A stretch of 64,000 nucleotides of DNA from Pegoplata infirma (GCA_963921195.1 OY992536.1:288257530-288321529); one strand, 5' to 3'. Counted from the stretch's first letter, positions 1-12,538 are shown. A program made the numbers and translations. Notes: generated from the letters alone by a model not told the origin.

Positions 1-756
1 ACATGTACTGATTTTTGATCACGTGTTCTGATCAAAAAACGTTGTACTGATTTGTACTGATTTTTTGAAATATGTACTGATTGTACTGATTTTTGAACAT
101 TTTAACATAAAAAATATTTTCATTCGAAAATTCTATAAAAAACTTGAATTTCCATATAATAAGTCGTCAGAGTAGTTTTTTATAACTTAAGTCTGACAAT
201 GAGATAATTTGAATTAATTCTAAGGATGTTAGAGTTCGTAAATCAAGAGGTTCTTTAAAGCAGAAATGTATCTGAGCATGAGATTATTTTGATCTTCATA
301 AATTTATATAAAAGGCGCACAGAATCTTTAAGATTTTCTATAACGACATGTTCAGGGGATAATGAACATCCACAGAAAAAATTTGAAACGAATTTCAATC
401 AACAAAAACGCGGACTCAATAAATTTTTTTATTGAAATTCCTCCAATTTAAAAAATTGTTATACCAATCGTCAAATTGTGGGTGATTGATTGAAAATTTT
501 TTCAATTTAATGCACGGAAATGAAGCTGTTTGAAGTTAACTAAATTTTATACAAAATAACGACAACAGTTCATGGCAGTTGATTTTTTAACAGTTTTTTT
601 TTAACAGTTGTTTTTCTACAGTTGTTTTTTACAGTTGTTTTTACTGAAATAGTAATTGAGTTTGTTAGTTTAACCAACATTTTTTGAGTGTTGAAAAAAC
701 CATCAGTGTTTTCCTATAGAAAAAAAATTTCAGGGAGTTATTTCTAAAAAAAAAAA

Positions 757-1080
757 CAAGTAAGAAAGTTATAGTCGGTCAAGACCGACCATATTATACC
801 CTACATCAGTGTTTTCCAGAAAATGGGTCCCAAGTCCAAACATGGACCGATTGGGTCTATCTTTTGTTAGATCTTTATTGGGTGTAGAAAACCCACACAG
901 ATCAAATTTTAGTGAAATTGATTTATTTTTTTGCCAATAGACCGATTTAACTGAATATCGGTCCAAATTTTTGTATGGGGGACTAAGTCCAAAAATGGTC
1001 AAGTTATATTCTGATTTGAAAAGGTTACTTAGCTACACGTTTACCACCTAAAAATAAAATTTTTATCAAATATTTCAATT
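757..1080 (-). mobile_element. mini-me/DINE-1-like element fragment
   Basis: It starts with AACAAGTAAGAAAGTTATAG and the inverted GGTCAAGACC motif, as in the more complete copies at 3903 and 7268. It runs antisense to the (GTCY)n direction. The distal half with the (GTCY)n tract is replaced here by the duplicated block that follows. Confidence 0.7.
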
Positions 1081-1084
1081 TTTT

Positions 1085-1745
1085 GAATTTTGAGGGAATT
1101 ATGTGAATATCGGGAGGGTGGTTTGTTTGGGGACTACCAGAAGGACTGATTCGATTCCTTTGAAATTTGGAATGAGCATTTGTGCATACAAAATTTGATT
1201 ACCCGTTAAATTTTAAAGCGATATCTATTATCGCTTTAAAATTTAACAGGTAATCTTGAATTGTTTCCGGTATTCCTGGGAATACCGGTATTCCCAGTTC
1301 CGGTTCTGACGGTATTCCCGGGACTACCGGTATGCATATTTTGTAAAATTTTGTATAATTAAAATTTTTTCTTCGCTTTAACCAAAAAAAACTACAAAAC
1401 ATATGAAAAACACCATTTCTATTTTTTTTTTTGAATTTAAGAATTTTTTTTATGAATTTTGAGGGAATTATGTGAATATCGGGAGGGTGGTTTGTTTGGG
1501 GACTACCAGAAGGACTGATCCGATTCCTTTGAAATTTGGAATGAGCATTTGTGCATACAAAATTTAACAGGTAATCTTGAATTGTTCCCGGTATTCCTGG
1601 GAATACCGGTATTCCCAGTTCCGGTTCTGACGGTATTCCCGGGACTACCGGTATGCATATTTTGTAAAATTTTGTATAATTAAAATTTTTTCTTCGCTTT
1701 AACCAAAAAAACTACAAAACATATGAAAAACACCATTTCTATTTT
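1085..1745. repeat. Direct duplication of a ~300-350 bp block carrying GGAATACCGGTATTCCC words
   Basis: Copy 1 (about 1085-1425) and copy 2 (about 1454-1745) are nearly identical. Both run from GAATTTTGAGGGAATTATG to CACCATTTCTATTTT. Copy 1 has an extra ~52-bp self-complementary insert at about 1197-1250 (AAATTTTAAAGCGATA and its inverse). The same ACCGGTATTCC word recurs at 1858-1955, so the region looks like one foldback element with an internal tandem duplication. Confidence 0.7.
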
Positions 1746-2028
1746 CTTTACATGATTTTTAAATAATTTTACAAAACAACTAAACATTTTTGAAATACTG
1801 ATTCAATGTTGTAATTTAAATATTTTATGGTATGGTATTTTTTTTTTGTTTTTTGAGAACCGGCACCAGGATCAGAACCGGGAATACCGGTATTCCCGGG
1901 AATATATCAAGAACCGGGAATACCGGTATTCCCAGGAATACTGAGAACCGGAAAATGGGGGGCACTAGTATAAAAAACATAAAAACTTGGGCGTACTGAT
2001 TTGAGTTCAGAAAAAAATGGTCACCCTA

Positions 2029-2690
2029 TCCTAGACCCACTTTAAGGTATACCGATCGACTCAGAATCACTTTTAGAGTCGATTTAGCGATGTCCGTCTG
2101 TCTGTCTGTCCATGTAAACGGTGTAAACACGATATCGGTCCTTATTTAGACCTAGCCCTTATACAAGGGCCCTCTTTAGTTTTGACTCAAATGACTCTAA
2201 TAACCGCATTATAATAGATATCATTTCGAATTTGGCAGGTAATCATGTTTCGTCTACACAAACCACTATTCTAAATTTTAAATAAATCGGACCAGTTCTT
2301 CTTGTAGCACCCATACAAACCACCTTCCCGATTTTCACATAAATCTCTCAAATTTCATGAAAATAGAAAATATTTAATTAAAATTCTGTTTGTGTATGTT
2401 AAACGCGTTCTTTAATAACATTATCAAATCTGATTATCATCGGACCATTTTTGGACTCAGGCCCCATGTGAAAGTTTCGCCCGATATTTAGTTAAAGCGG
2501 TTTATTGTTAACAAAAATAAACCAATTTCACTCAAATTTGATGTGTGAGTGTTTTTTACGCTTATTAAAGAGTTGACAAAATATAGATCTAATCGGTCCA
2601 TGTTTGAACTCGGGAAACTCTGGTGTAGGGTATTATATAGTCGGACTTGACCGATTTGACCGACTATAATAAGTTTTTGTTTAAATAATA
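2029..2690 (+). mobile_element. mini-me/DINE-1-like element, 5' interrupted
   Basis: It contains the core GATTTAGCGATGTCCGTCTG followed by a (GTCT)n tract (2090-2110). It ends with GGTGTAGGGTATTATATAG and the GACCGACTATAATAAG terminus typical of this subfamily. No coding capacity is expected, because these are non-autonomous Helitron-related elements of Diptera. Confidence 0.7.
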
Positions 2691-3902
2691 GCGGTGATCA
2701 CAAATTTTAGGTATTTTTGCTCTAGCACCTCTAGTTAAAAGGAAGTTGCAATAATTAAAAAAATATTTTAAAAATTATAGCGTTGATCACAAATTTTGAG
2801 TATTTTCGATTTATCTTGTAAGGTTAAAAAGTGAATTAAAGTTTTTAAAAAAAAAATATACAAAATTTCTTCATTTTTTAGAAATTCATATGAATATATT
2901 TCATCCCAACGTCTTGCAAATGTTCAAATTTAAAAAAAAAAATGTGCTAATAAACTTTATCAAATACAGAAACATAATGTCACCTCATAAATATTCAAAT
3001 AAACTTAAAAATTGAAGGAAAAAAAAAATTTTGCCTTAAAAATTTAACAGAAAATAGTACTAACAATAAGTGAATTGCTAAAGAGGCTTTAGAAAAATAA
3101 AAAAAAAAAAACAAAATGCAGCAGGCATGTGAAACTCAAAGAGATAGCTAAAGATGAAATGACTAAAAATGACATGTACAGAGTATATTTTGAAATAAAA
3201 ATAGAAGAAAAAAAAAATTACCAGGATATTGAATGCCAAAAACAGGCACATATGGTTTAACTAAAGCACTTACTTCAATATAACTACACAATCACTAAGT
3301 TAAAATACACTTTCAACTCAACATCTTATGAGGATGTGGCTCGGACCTATTGGAACATATACTACTATATAACGTTGTTGATATTGTTATTGCCCATAAG
3401 TTATGAAGGTTTGTTGCTGTATGTTTATAAGGGTGCTTCACTTTTTTAAGTTGAGGAATTTTAAAGGAGAAAATAAAAATGGTTGTGAGACAAAACTATG
3501 AGCCAAACTCAGGACCCTGTTCGTTTTTGTGAAAAGTTTTTTGAACAACTTACAAACCTCCCTTCAGAAAAAAGGGCATCGGTCGATCTGAAATCATCTA
3601 TGCCGTGACTGGTGAAAACAGGACATCTCACCAAATAAAATGCTGATAACGAGATAAATGAAAGTTTGGCTGATCCGTTTCCGGAGACAAAATAACAAAA
3701 TTTTCTAAGTCTTAATTTTTTTTTTTCAAAATTTTTTAAGACCAAATTTTTTATTTGAGTTTTGGAGTCAAAAATTTTATGAAATATGTACATATGATTT
3801 AACAAAAAATAATAAAATTTTCCAAGTCCCAAAAAAACTATTCAAAAACTTGTTTTTTTTTTGAGTTTTGAAGTAAAAAATTTACTATAAATGGTTTTAG
3901 GA
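2691..3902. other. AT-rich intergenic stretch, nothing recognised
   Basis: Homopolymer-rich DNA. The open frame at 3509-3832 (-) has no recognisable domain and a low-complexity Lys/Phe/Leu composition, so it was not called as a gene. Confidence 0.5.
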
Positions 3903-4178
3903 AAAACAAGTAAGAAAGTTATGGTCGGTCAAGACCGGCCAGATAATACCCTACACCAGTGTTTCCCGGAAAATGGGTCCCAAGTTCAAACATGGACCGA
4001 TTTCATGTATCTTTTGTCAAATCTTTAATAAGTTTTAAAAAAACCTCACAAACCAAATTTGAGTGAAAAAGGGCTCCATTTGTGGCCAATAAACCAATTT
4101 AACTGAATATCGGCCGAAATTTTCATATGGGGCCTAAGTCCAAAAATGGTCCAAATATAATCAGACTTGATTATGTTA

Positions 4179-6523
4179 CACTCAAAAAAAAAAGTTTGTA
4201 AAATGACATAAAATCCCCGTGATTTTACGGGGCAGGTTTTGTAAAATATGTACTAGCAAGAATCCCCGTAAAGTTACGGGGATAATTTGTAAATTGATTT
4301 AACAAAAGAAAATGTAAATTTACAATTTTTTTTTGTAAAATATCATCTTCGAGGTGAACATTTTTTTTGTAAATTTGCAAAAAATTTGTTAAATTTATAA
4401 AACAAAATTGTAAACTTACAGAAAATGGATGTTATTTTACAAGGAAAAATATAAAATGAAAAAAATAAATTGTAGATTAACAAATTATTTGGTTAAACTA
4501 TTGTTTTTTATGCAAAAAACTTGTATATTTACAATTAAAAGTGGTAAATTTACAATTTTTATTGTATATGTACCATTTTTCCTTATTTTTTTGCCGTAAA
4601 AACCATAGTTTAACCATAAAATTTGTAAATTTATAATATTGTTTTTGAATTTTCTATTTCATTTTTGTAAAATTACAACTTTTTTCGTAAGTATACAATT
4701 TTGTTTTTTAAATTTTCATATTTGTTTTGTAAATTTACAAAAAATTGGTTTATTTACATATTGGTTTTGTAAATTTAAAGGTTTTTTCCATTGGTGCATC
4801 TTATTTTTCCTTCTGCGGCAGCTGGAGTAGCACTTCAACAACTTGAAAAGATTTTTTCACTTGAGCACTTTTAACAAACTTTTTAATGTATAACACTGCA
4901 CTTTTTTATTTTTTTTTTCGACATTTCGTTTTTCTTAAGTAGAACATATGAGAATTGCGAAGGAGGCTACACAAGAAATTTCTTATATTTTCAGGAAAAA
5001 TTTGTCAAAAAATAATTTTTTTTTTTTGAATTTTTAATTATTTTCACAAGTATTTTTAAAAAATAGGAAAAAAAATCGGATATTGTAGATTGGATGTTTA
5101 AGTACCAGTTAAAATAAGAAAAATTTGATTTTTCATAATTGGCAGCTTTCTATTGACATTTTAGGTACCAAATTTAAAAAAAAATTACCAAAAAAATATG
5201 GTAAAATCACCAAAAAAAATGGTAAAAATACAAAAAAAAAAAAAAACTAGAACAATTATATAGTAGTAGAAACACATAAAAATTGTGGTATTTTACTTAA
5301 CGCAAATTACAAAAAAAACGTTGTAAAAATTATTTATAAAAAATTATTATACCCTCCACTTAGTGATAGAGGGTATATATAAGTTTGTCATTCCGTTTGT
5401 AACTCATCGAAATATCGATCTGGGACCCCATAAAGTATATATATTCATGATGCCCGATCGATTTTAAGACATTCTAGCGATGTCCGTCTGTCCGTCTGTC
5501 CGTCTGTCCGTCTGTCCGTCTGTCCGTCTGTCTGTCTGTCTGTGGAAAATGCTGTCGCGGACAAAATATTGCACAGAGATGACTGAAACTTAACATATTT
5601 ATTGGAAGTTCTCCCGAGAAGTTTGGTATTGCATTTCAGCGATATCGGTTCAGCGGTTCAAAAGTTATGAACGAAAATGTAAGCACACCTCAAAAATTTC
5701 AGTACATTCAACATAACCTTAAAATACAAAATGCTTTAATTCGGCTTCTGGTTGACATATGTGAACATAATTGAACACCAAATGGTATTTAAACAAGTAC
5801 GAACATATTTTTTGACAAATAAAGAAAAAAATCGCGGATTTTTTTTTTACCAAAATTTTTTTTCGCGGAAATTTTTTTTTCAAATTTTATTTTTTTTTTT
5901 AAAGTAATTTCCTTTTAAATAAAGTTTTTTGCAATAATCTTTTTGAAATTGTGGAGGGTATCACTACATTCGGCAAGGCCGAATTTAACTTTTTTACTTG
6001 TTTTTAACTAAATTTTTTACTCCAAAAAAAAATCTGAACTTAGAAAATTTTTGCGTGTCCTATTGTTGAATAATTAATTTTTTTTTTGTAAAACAACATT
6101 AATTCTAGTAATAAAATAAGTTTTGTAAAATTATATTGGAATTTTGTACTTTTCAATACATACATTTCAAACTGAAAACCTTGTAAACGATCTTAAAAAA
6201 AAATGTTTGTAATAAAACATTTTTTTGGTAAAAAGACTAAATAACATCAAGTAAAATTATATTGTACAATTACAGTTTTCTTGTGTAAAAAAACTAAACA
6301 CCTTGTAATATTTTTTTAATTTGTAAAATAATTCACTTTTTTGTAAATTTACCTAAAAAATTTGTAAAATAAATTTACCAACATATAATAGTAAAATTAC
6401 AAAGCAAACTGTAGTTTTCGTTTTATTAAATATACAACAATTTTTGTAAAAAGACAAAAATATTAGTAAAATAGAATTACAAGACCTTTTACTTGTAAAT
6501 TTACAAACTTTTTTTTTTGAGTG
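4179..6523. mobile_element. TA|CAC-type foldback element, TTTGTAAA word family
   Basis: The ends are CACTCAAAAAAAAAAGTTTG and its inverse ending TTTTTTTTTTGAGTG, flanked by TA on both sides (4177-4178, 6524-6525). Both arms are built from degenerate repeats of TTTGTAAATTTACAA, which are self-complementary. It sits inside the mini-me element 3903-7074 and itself hosts another mini-me at 5348-6003. No transposase was seen, so it is probably non-autonomous. Confidence 0.75.
5348..6003 (+). mobile_element. mini-me/DINE-1-like element, CACTTAGTGATAGAGGG subfamily
   Basis: The 5' end is TTATACCCTCCACTTAGTGA, followed by TAAAGTATATATATTCATG and a core leading into a (GTCY)n tract at about 5483-5542. 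The 3' end is GGAGGGTATCACTACATTCG with CGGCAAGGCCG, ending in ACTTG. The whole unit lies inside the foldback 4179-6523. A close relative stands upstream of MT-6 (50445-51036). Confidence 0.85.
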
Positions 6524-7267
6524 TATTAAAGTACGCGTTAAGCACACACAAACAAAATTTTAATAAAATATTTTCTATTTTCGTGAAATTTGAGAGATTA
6601 ATGTGAATATCGGGAAGGTGGTTTGTATGGGGGCTATAAGAAGATCTGGTCCGATTCCTTTGAAATTCGGAATGGTGATTTGTTAATATAAAATACGTTT
6701 ACTTGTCAAATTTTATAGTACGGGTATTACAGTCATTTGAGGCAAAATTAAAGAGGACCTTTGAATGGGGGCTAGGTCTAAACATGGACCGAATTTTTCC
6801 AATTTCAATAGGCTTCGTCCTTGGGCTAAGAGAGGCTTAAGTTTTAAATTTCAAGTAAATTGATTAAAAATTGCGAACTGTATCGTGTTTATACCGTTTA
6901 CATGGACAGACGGACGGACAGACGGACGGACGGACATCGCTAGATCGACTCAAAAAGTGATTCTGAGTCGATCGGTATACTTAAAAGTGGGTCTAGGACC
7001 AATATTTCAGGTAGTTACAAACATCAGCACAAACTCATTATACCCTGTACCACAGTGTGGTGTAGGCTATAAAAATTGTTGAAAAATTTTGAACAAATTT
7101 CTAATTCTAATCGCCACCCTAATCCTCCTAAAATTGCCTTAACTAAAAAAGAAACTAAATGGTTTTGAACGAAAACAAAAACTCCATTATGTATCCAACA
7201 ACTGCATTGAAGGGATCAAACTGAAACAGGCTTCAAAATAGAAAGATGGAAGTTAAACACATACAAA

Positions 7268-8121
7268 AACAAGTAAGAAAGTTATAGTCGGTCAAGACCG
7301 ACCATATGATACCCTACACCAGTATTTTCCGGAAAATGGGTCCCAAGTCCAAACATGGACCGATTGTATCTGTCTTTTGTTAGATCTTTATTTAGTGTAG
7401 AAAACACACACAGATCAATTTTAAGTGGAATTGGTTTATTTTTTTTTGTCAATAGAACAATTTAACTGAATATGGGTCGAAATTTTTATATGGGGGACTA
7501 AGTCCAAAAATGGTCCAATTATATTCCGATTTGATAAGGTTGCTAAAGTACACGTTTAGCACCTAAAAATAAATTTTTTATCAAATATTTCCATTTTTAT
7601 GAATTTTGAGGGAATTATGTGAATATCGGGAAGGTGGTTTGTATGGGGACTACGAGAAGGACTGACCCGATTCCTTTGAAATTTGGAATGGTGATTTGTG
7701 CATACAAAATTTGATTACTTGCTGAATTTCAAAGCGATATCTATTATAATACGGTTATTAGAGTCATTAAAGCCGAATCCAAAGGGGGCGTTTGTATGGG
7801 GGCTAGGTCTTAACATGGACAGATTTTCTCCAATTTCAATAGGCTTTGTCCTTGGGCCAAAAGATGCTTAAGTTTCAAATTTCAAGTCAATTGATTGAAA
7901 ATTGCGACCTGTATCGTGCTTAAACCGATAGATGGACAGACGGACGGACGGACGGACGGACAGACGGACGGACGGACGGACATCGCTAAATCGACTCAAA
8001 AAGTTATTCTGAGTCGATTGGTATACTTGAAGATAGGTCTAGGACCAATATTTCGGGTAGTTACAAACATCAGCACAAACTCAATATACCCTGTACCACA
8101 GAGTGGTGTAGGGTATAAAAA
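7268..8121 (-). mobile_element. mini-me/DINE-1-like element, near-complete
   Basis: It runs from AACAAGTAAGAAAGTTATAG to GGTGTAGGGTATAAAAA with no internal insertion. It has an antisense (GTCY)n tract at about 7934-7984 and the core ATCGCTAAATCGACTC. It serves as the reference for the broken copies at 757, 2029 and 3903. Confidence 0.85.
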
Positions 8122-8876
8122 CATCAAATGATGAGGATAAACGACGCATAAATGACTAAAGCAAATACAAAATAAAAAGAAGAGTAGAAAATACCAACTC
8201 AAGTTAGCCTTCCTTCACAAAAGTCCATCAGCTTAAAAGGATGCAATAGCAAAAAAAAAAAAATACTACTACCAAGGACCATACATCGTCCTCGTAAAGG
8301 ATGTACAAATTTTTTAGGTCAAAATATTTTTGGCACTTGAAGGTGATAATATGTACCAATATTATGGAGATGTAATATTTGTATGTAGGGGGAAATCTCC
8401 GAAACTACTCAACCGATTTCAAAAATCTTTACAGCAATATTTAGTATGATTAATCAGGTTGACATAGGTTGTATATAATCCCGTTAAAATCATGATTAAA
8501 TGTCTGAGGACCATTTAAGGGGCTTTGTCTATTTACAAAGTTATTTTAAATGCAACTGTCGCTTACTCCTACAAGTTCCCTAAATTCCAAAAATATTGTG
8601 TTCACAAAAGTTTGCTTATCCTCTAAAGCAGCAATGTAGCATCCTTTACTACTACTTTAGAGAGGAACTAGGCACAACAACTACTACAAAAATATCAATG
8701 AGTTGTAGATATATAAATTTTCCGTTTTATTTAAAAAAAAAATGTTTAAAAGATGCAATGGAGACGAGTTTTCTATAAACAAACACATGTTGGTGATGAA
8801 GAAAGGCCATGTTTGTTAGATTTTTTTCTATTTCATGCTAAGGACACTTTTCAAGTTGTGCTCGTAAATAAATCAA
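8122..8876. other. Intergenic stretch, nothing recognised
   Basis: AT-rich DNA with short open frames of 60-97 codons, none with a recognisable domain or splice structure. Confidence 0.4.
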
Positions 8877-9149
8877 TACACAGAAAAAAAAAATTTGTCA
8901 ATACAATTAATTTCATTGTTAATACAATTAAACATTTAATTGAAACTGAGCCTACATTGGATTTTGTCAATACAACAATGGCATTTGTAACTTTTGAACA
9001 AAAAATCAACTTCATTCATTGTTACATTAACAATGAAATTAATTGAAAAATTTGTAAAATCTAAAAATAGAATAAAAAATAATCTGAAATCTAAAAATAG
9101 AATAAAAAATAATCTAAAAATAGAAAAAAAAAAAATAAAAAAAATGTCT

Positions 9150-9215
9150 ACCGCCATCTGGCATCGAACCCGTAACCTTCGTGCTACGCGTCTAGCACAC
9201 TACCATTGTGCTATC
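9150..9215 (-). other. tRNA-like module 1 of 3
   Basis: On the minus strand, GGATAGCACAATGGTAG resembles a D-arm/box A region, with GCAC..GTGC pairing. It is followed about 35 bases later by GGGTTCGATGCC, close to the Pol III box B consensus GGTTCGANTCC. The anticodon and acceptor stems do not pair properly, so this is not a functional tRNA. It could still be a Pol III promoter-like relic. Confidence 0.55.
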
Positions 9216-9317
9216 CTTATACATATTTGTATTTGACTAAACGTCATATTTAAAACAGTCTACAATTAGAATGATAAAAAAAAACTAAAATTGGAAATTA
9301 AAAAAAAAAAAAAAAAG

Positions 9318-9386
9318 TTGCGCCAACTGGCGGCGAACCCGCAACCTTCATGATTCGAAGCTAGCACACTACCACCGTGCTATTCC
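9318..9386 (-). other. tRNA-like module 2 of 3
   Basis: Same layout as module 1: minus-strand TAGCACGGTGGTAGTGTGCT then GGTTGCGGGTTCGCC. A CTTC/GAAG stem with a 7-base loop stands where the anticodon arm would be. The 3' part GCCAGTTGGC is palindromic rather than acceptor-like. Confidence 0.5.
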
Positions 9387-9598
9387 TCATGTATATTTAA
9401 AGTTGACTAAATGCGTACATAAGGTGTCTGTGATTTCAATATGCATTTTTGCGTTTTTAACAATAAATAAAAAATGTGGCATTATACATATTTAAAAATA
9501 AATAATAATGTTGCATCACACAAATTTAAAAAAAATCTAAAAATAGGATAACAAAAAAATAATCTCAAATAAAAAAAAAACAAAAATAAAAAACTATT

Positions 9599-9664
9599 CC
9601 GCCAACTGGCAGCGAACCCGAAACCTACATGATTGGAGTTTAGCACACTACCACCGTGCTATCG
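9599..9664 (-). other. tRNA-like module 3 of 3
   Basis: Minus-strand TAGCACGGTGGTAGTGTGCT is identical to module 2 over the D-arm-like part, followed by TTTCGGGTTCGCTGCC. The anticodon-arm region has diverged from module 2. The pattern suggests old tandem amplification with retention of the box A-like and box B-like segments. Confidence 0.5.
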
Positions 9665-9899
9665 TCGCATATATTTGTGCTTGATTAAATGAGTTTATAA
9701 ATTGTTTGTGTTATTAATGTGAATTTTGTGGAATCTTTAACAATGATTTTAATTCATGCGTTTAATTGGAAATAAAGCCGGATTTTTGTCACATTAACAA
9801 TACACATTGTTGATACAATTAAAAACGTTGTTGAACTAGAATTTCGTTGGTAACAATTTGTTTTGTTACTCTTGATTTTACGATATTTTTTTCTGTGTA

Positions 9900-12538
9900 G
9901 GGAACTATTTTTATTATGTACTATGTAAGATACAGGAGCGTGTGTTTTCTGACATTTACATAAAAAATATAAAATTAATAAAAACTTGCATTAGAATAAG
10001 ACAACATGTCAACTATTTTGATGAAATGTTTAATATTTTTAGAAAAGTTTTACAATTTTTACTACGCATTGCACAGTGGTTTATTATCGATTTGGAAATA
10101 ATTCGGCCATTGAGCTAAAACACCTCAATTCAACCGAGGAGTTGACCGCGCCCCCTCCAAATTTAATGAAATTAAGTACTGATGTTTACTTTAACAAAAA
10201 AGAGATTTTGCCAATTTTTCAATCTTCTGGACATTCCAGTATTCGAGATATGCGGTCTTGAAAATTAACACAATCGTATATATTTGACAAAAGTGTTCTG
10301 AGAAAAATAAAGATAACTCGAAAAGTAATAACAATACAGGTCTCAGTCAGATTGCTAATAATAGGTAATGAAACAGCCTTTAAAATAGCATTCCCCAAGA
10401 TTTTTTTTGAAAAAGGTCAAAGGTCATTGGTTTTAACCTTAATTTTTGGAGAGCTATATCTCAAAAAACGATATTTTTAAAATTTTGGAAAAAATATATG
10501 TGATTAAGAATCATCTATACTACTTAAATTTAAATTTTCAGGATGGAGACTTCATTGGAACTTTTTATATTAATAGAAACGTTGTGACAGGAAAGAAAAA
10601 GCGGTGTAATTTCCTTTAGAAAAAAAATATTTTTTTTTGTCTTTGAAATTCTGGTACCAAAATTCATTTTTCTGAATGTTTTTGACGTGCTGACTCCAAA
10701 TATGACCTTTCAAAAGCTCTCCGAGTAATATTTTTGAAGTTATCGAGTTTTTTAATTCTCAAAACCCCAGTGGTCCCCTAAAATCACGTATTTCAAAAAC
10801 TAAGCAGGGTAGAGCGAAACGGACACAAATTTTGGATCAAAAACTATGACGATTGTTAAGGAACCCAACCCAACTAGGCCCATCGGGATCTGGACCTATC
10901 GGGTCCCAATGCAATGGGGTCCTCAAGTGTGTATGAAATAAGTGGAAATAAAAAAAATTTCAGGTAACTAACTTTTGGCAAAACATTTTTTCTAACTTTT
11001 CCAAAAAAATTGTGAGTTCAAAATCAGCAAATTTTCTTGTAGGTTTACAAGCTTTTTTTGCTAACATTAAACGAATGATATAATGTTGGACCCATTCGTT
11101 ATATCGGGAGATTCGTTATATCCCGAACGTTTTTTTAGGTATTTTTTATTAAAATAACCAAGTTAATAGTGAATTCTTAACACTTTAAACATAAAAACAT
11201 GTTTTTATTTAAGAAGTATAAATGAACTAAAATCAATAGTACGGAATTTTTTTTTTGGTTTCTGGAAACTACCGATTTCAAAAAATCCTTACTTGCGAGC
11301 ATATACCTAGCAATTTTTTTTTATTTTTTTAACAAATTTTTGCCCCTTTTTATTTCAAGCGTTCGTTATATTAAGCGGAACATATATTAAACGTTCGTTA
11401 TATTAGGCTGTTTTGGATACCGTTACCCTTTCAAAACCGTTACCGATTAAAACCCCTTCAATATTGATTACTGTTACCGTTACCAATGCCGAAATAAAAA
11501 ATGTTAAATACCGTTACCAATAAAAATAACCATTACCTTTATTCGGATTTTTACCTGTATTATATCGGTTTTGTTTCGGTTGCCTTAATATTACTTTTTT
11601 AAGTTTTGTTGCAGATAAAAAATTGTCCAAATAACAATACAATTGATGAAATTGGTTCAACCAAAGATAACATTCGCAATTAACTAAATTTGAACAACGA
11701 ATTTATGGAAATCGGTCCAATCAATAATCACATTCGCAATTTACCTAAATACTTTCGAAGAGAAAAATGACTGCCACGTAGTGTGAACATTTTTTAATGG
11801 GAAGATACAAGATGAGATAAATCCGAATTGAGCCAAATCGCTAGTGTTTCTGGCGGTGTCATCCACGCAGTTAAGCGCATGAGCACAAGTCGTACACTCA
11901 GAAAAAAAATCTGTCGAAAAATCTGTAAAACAACCTTCATTTTTAATTAGTAAACTTTTACCAGATTTTTGTGCTAAAACGGATACTTTAACTAAACTCT
12001 CTGTCATTAAGGTTTAAAAAATTAAAAATAATTTTGTGTATGCTGCCTGTAAAAAATGTTTTTGTTCAAAGTTTAGCAGATTATTTTGTAATTTTACAAA
12101 CATTTTTTGTTGGCATTTTTTAATTTAAAGTTTACAGAAATATTTAGTTGTCTAGTTTTTAAGAAAATTTTTTTGAAAAAAAGTTAAAAACTTTAATGAA
12201 AGTTTTGCTGGGATAGATTAAAAATTTTCATAAACCTGGTACCGAAAGGATACCTAGGATACCGAAAAGGGACCAATTTATGAACATTATTTTAGGAGAT
12301 CGAAAAAGTACTACGGTACACTTTTGTACCTTCTTAATATCGAAATTTTCTAAATGTATCAGAATGTTTTTTTTTTTTCAGAAAAAATTTTTTTCGCGGA
12401 AATTTTTTGGTAAAATTTTTTTAACCATTTTTTTACCCCAAAAAAAATTTTTTACCAAACATTTTTTTTTTCATGTTAAGTTTTTGCAATTATCTTTTTT
12501 ACATTTACGGCAAAGCCGAATTCGAATTTTTTTAATTG
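9900..12538. other. Intergenic stretch with decayed repeat words
   Basis: No gene recognised. At 11100-11400 the word GTTCGTTATAT recurs. At 11415-11520 and 12235-12270 words of the type ACCGTTACC and GGATACCGAAA recur, like a decayed foldback whose ends cannot be fixed. A lone TACACTCAGAAAAAAAAT end stands at 11894. The 61-105 codon open frames here have no recognisable domain. Confidence 0.4.

Larger units (their letters stand above)
1..2028 (-). mobile_element. hAT-like foldback element, TAGGGTGACCAT family, partial at window edge
   Basis: The right end reads ATGGTCACCCTA (2017-2028), the inverse of the TAGGGTGACCAT end of the complete copy at 46920-47757. Bases 1-115, rich in the word TGTACTGATT, are the reverse complement of about 47600-47727, and 500-750 matches the inner part of that copy. 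The far end lies just outside the window. The copy is interrupted from about 757 to 1965 by a mini-me fragment and a GGAATACCGGTATTCC repeat block. The 8 bases after its right end (TCCTAGAC) are the predicted TSD and should recur just before position 1. Confidence 0.7.
3903..7074 (-). mobile_element. mini-me/DINE-1-like element split by a 2.3-kb insertion
   Basis: One end is at 3903 (AACAAGTAAGAAAGTTATGG with GGTCAAGACCGGCC). The other ends near 7074 with GTGGTGTAGGCTATAAAAA. The (GTCY)n tract is at about 6904-6935, antisense. The intact copy at 7268-8121 runs continuously through the point where this one is broken, so 4179-6523 is a later insertion. Confidence 0.75.
8879..9897. mobile_element. 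TA|CAC-type foldback element carrying three tRNA-like modules
   Basis: The ends are CACAGAAAAAAAAAATTTGT and TTTTTTCTGTG, flanked by TA on both sides (8877-8878, 9898-9899). The outer arms hold inverted words such as CAATACAATTAA. The middle carries three tandem tRNA-like modules, all on the minus strand (9150, 9318, 9599), spaced about 170 and 280 bp apart and each beside an A-rich tract. No transposase was seen. Confidence 0.75.

Noticed and set aside
7895..8131. Open frames rich in DGRTDGQTDGRTD
   Set aside because: These are translations of the (GTCY)n tract of mini-me elements, also seen at 6885-7082 and 29261-29464.
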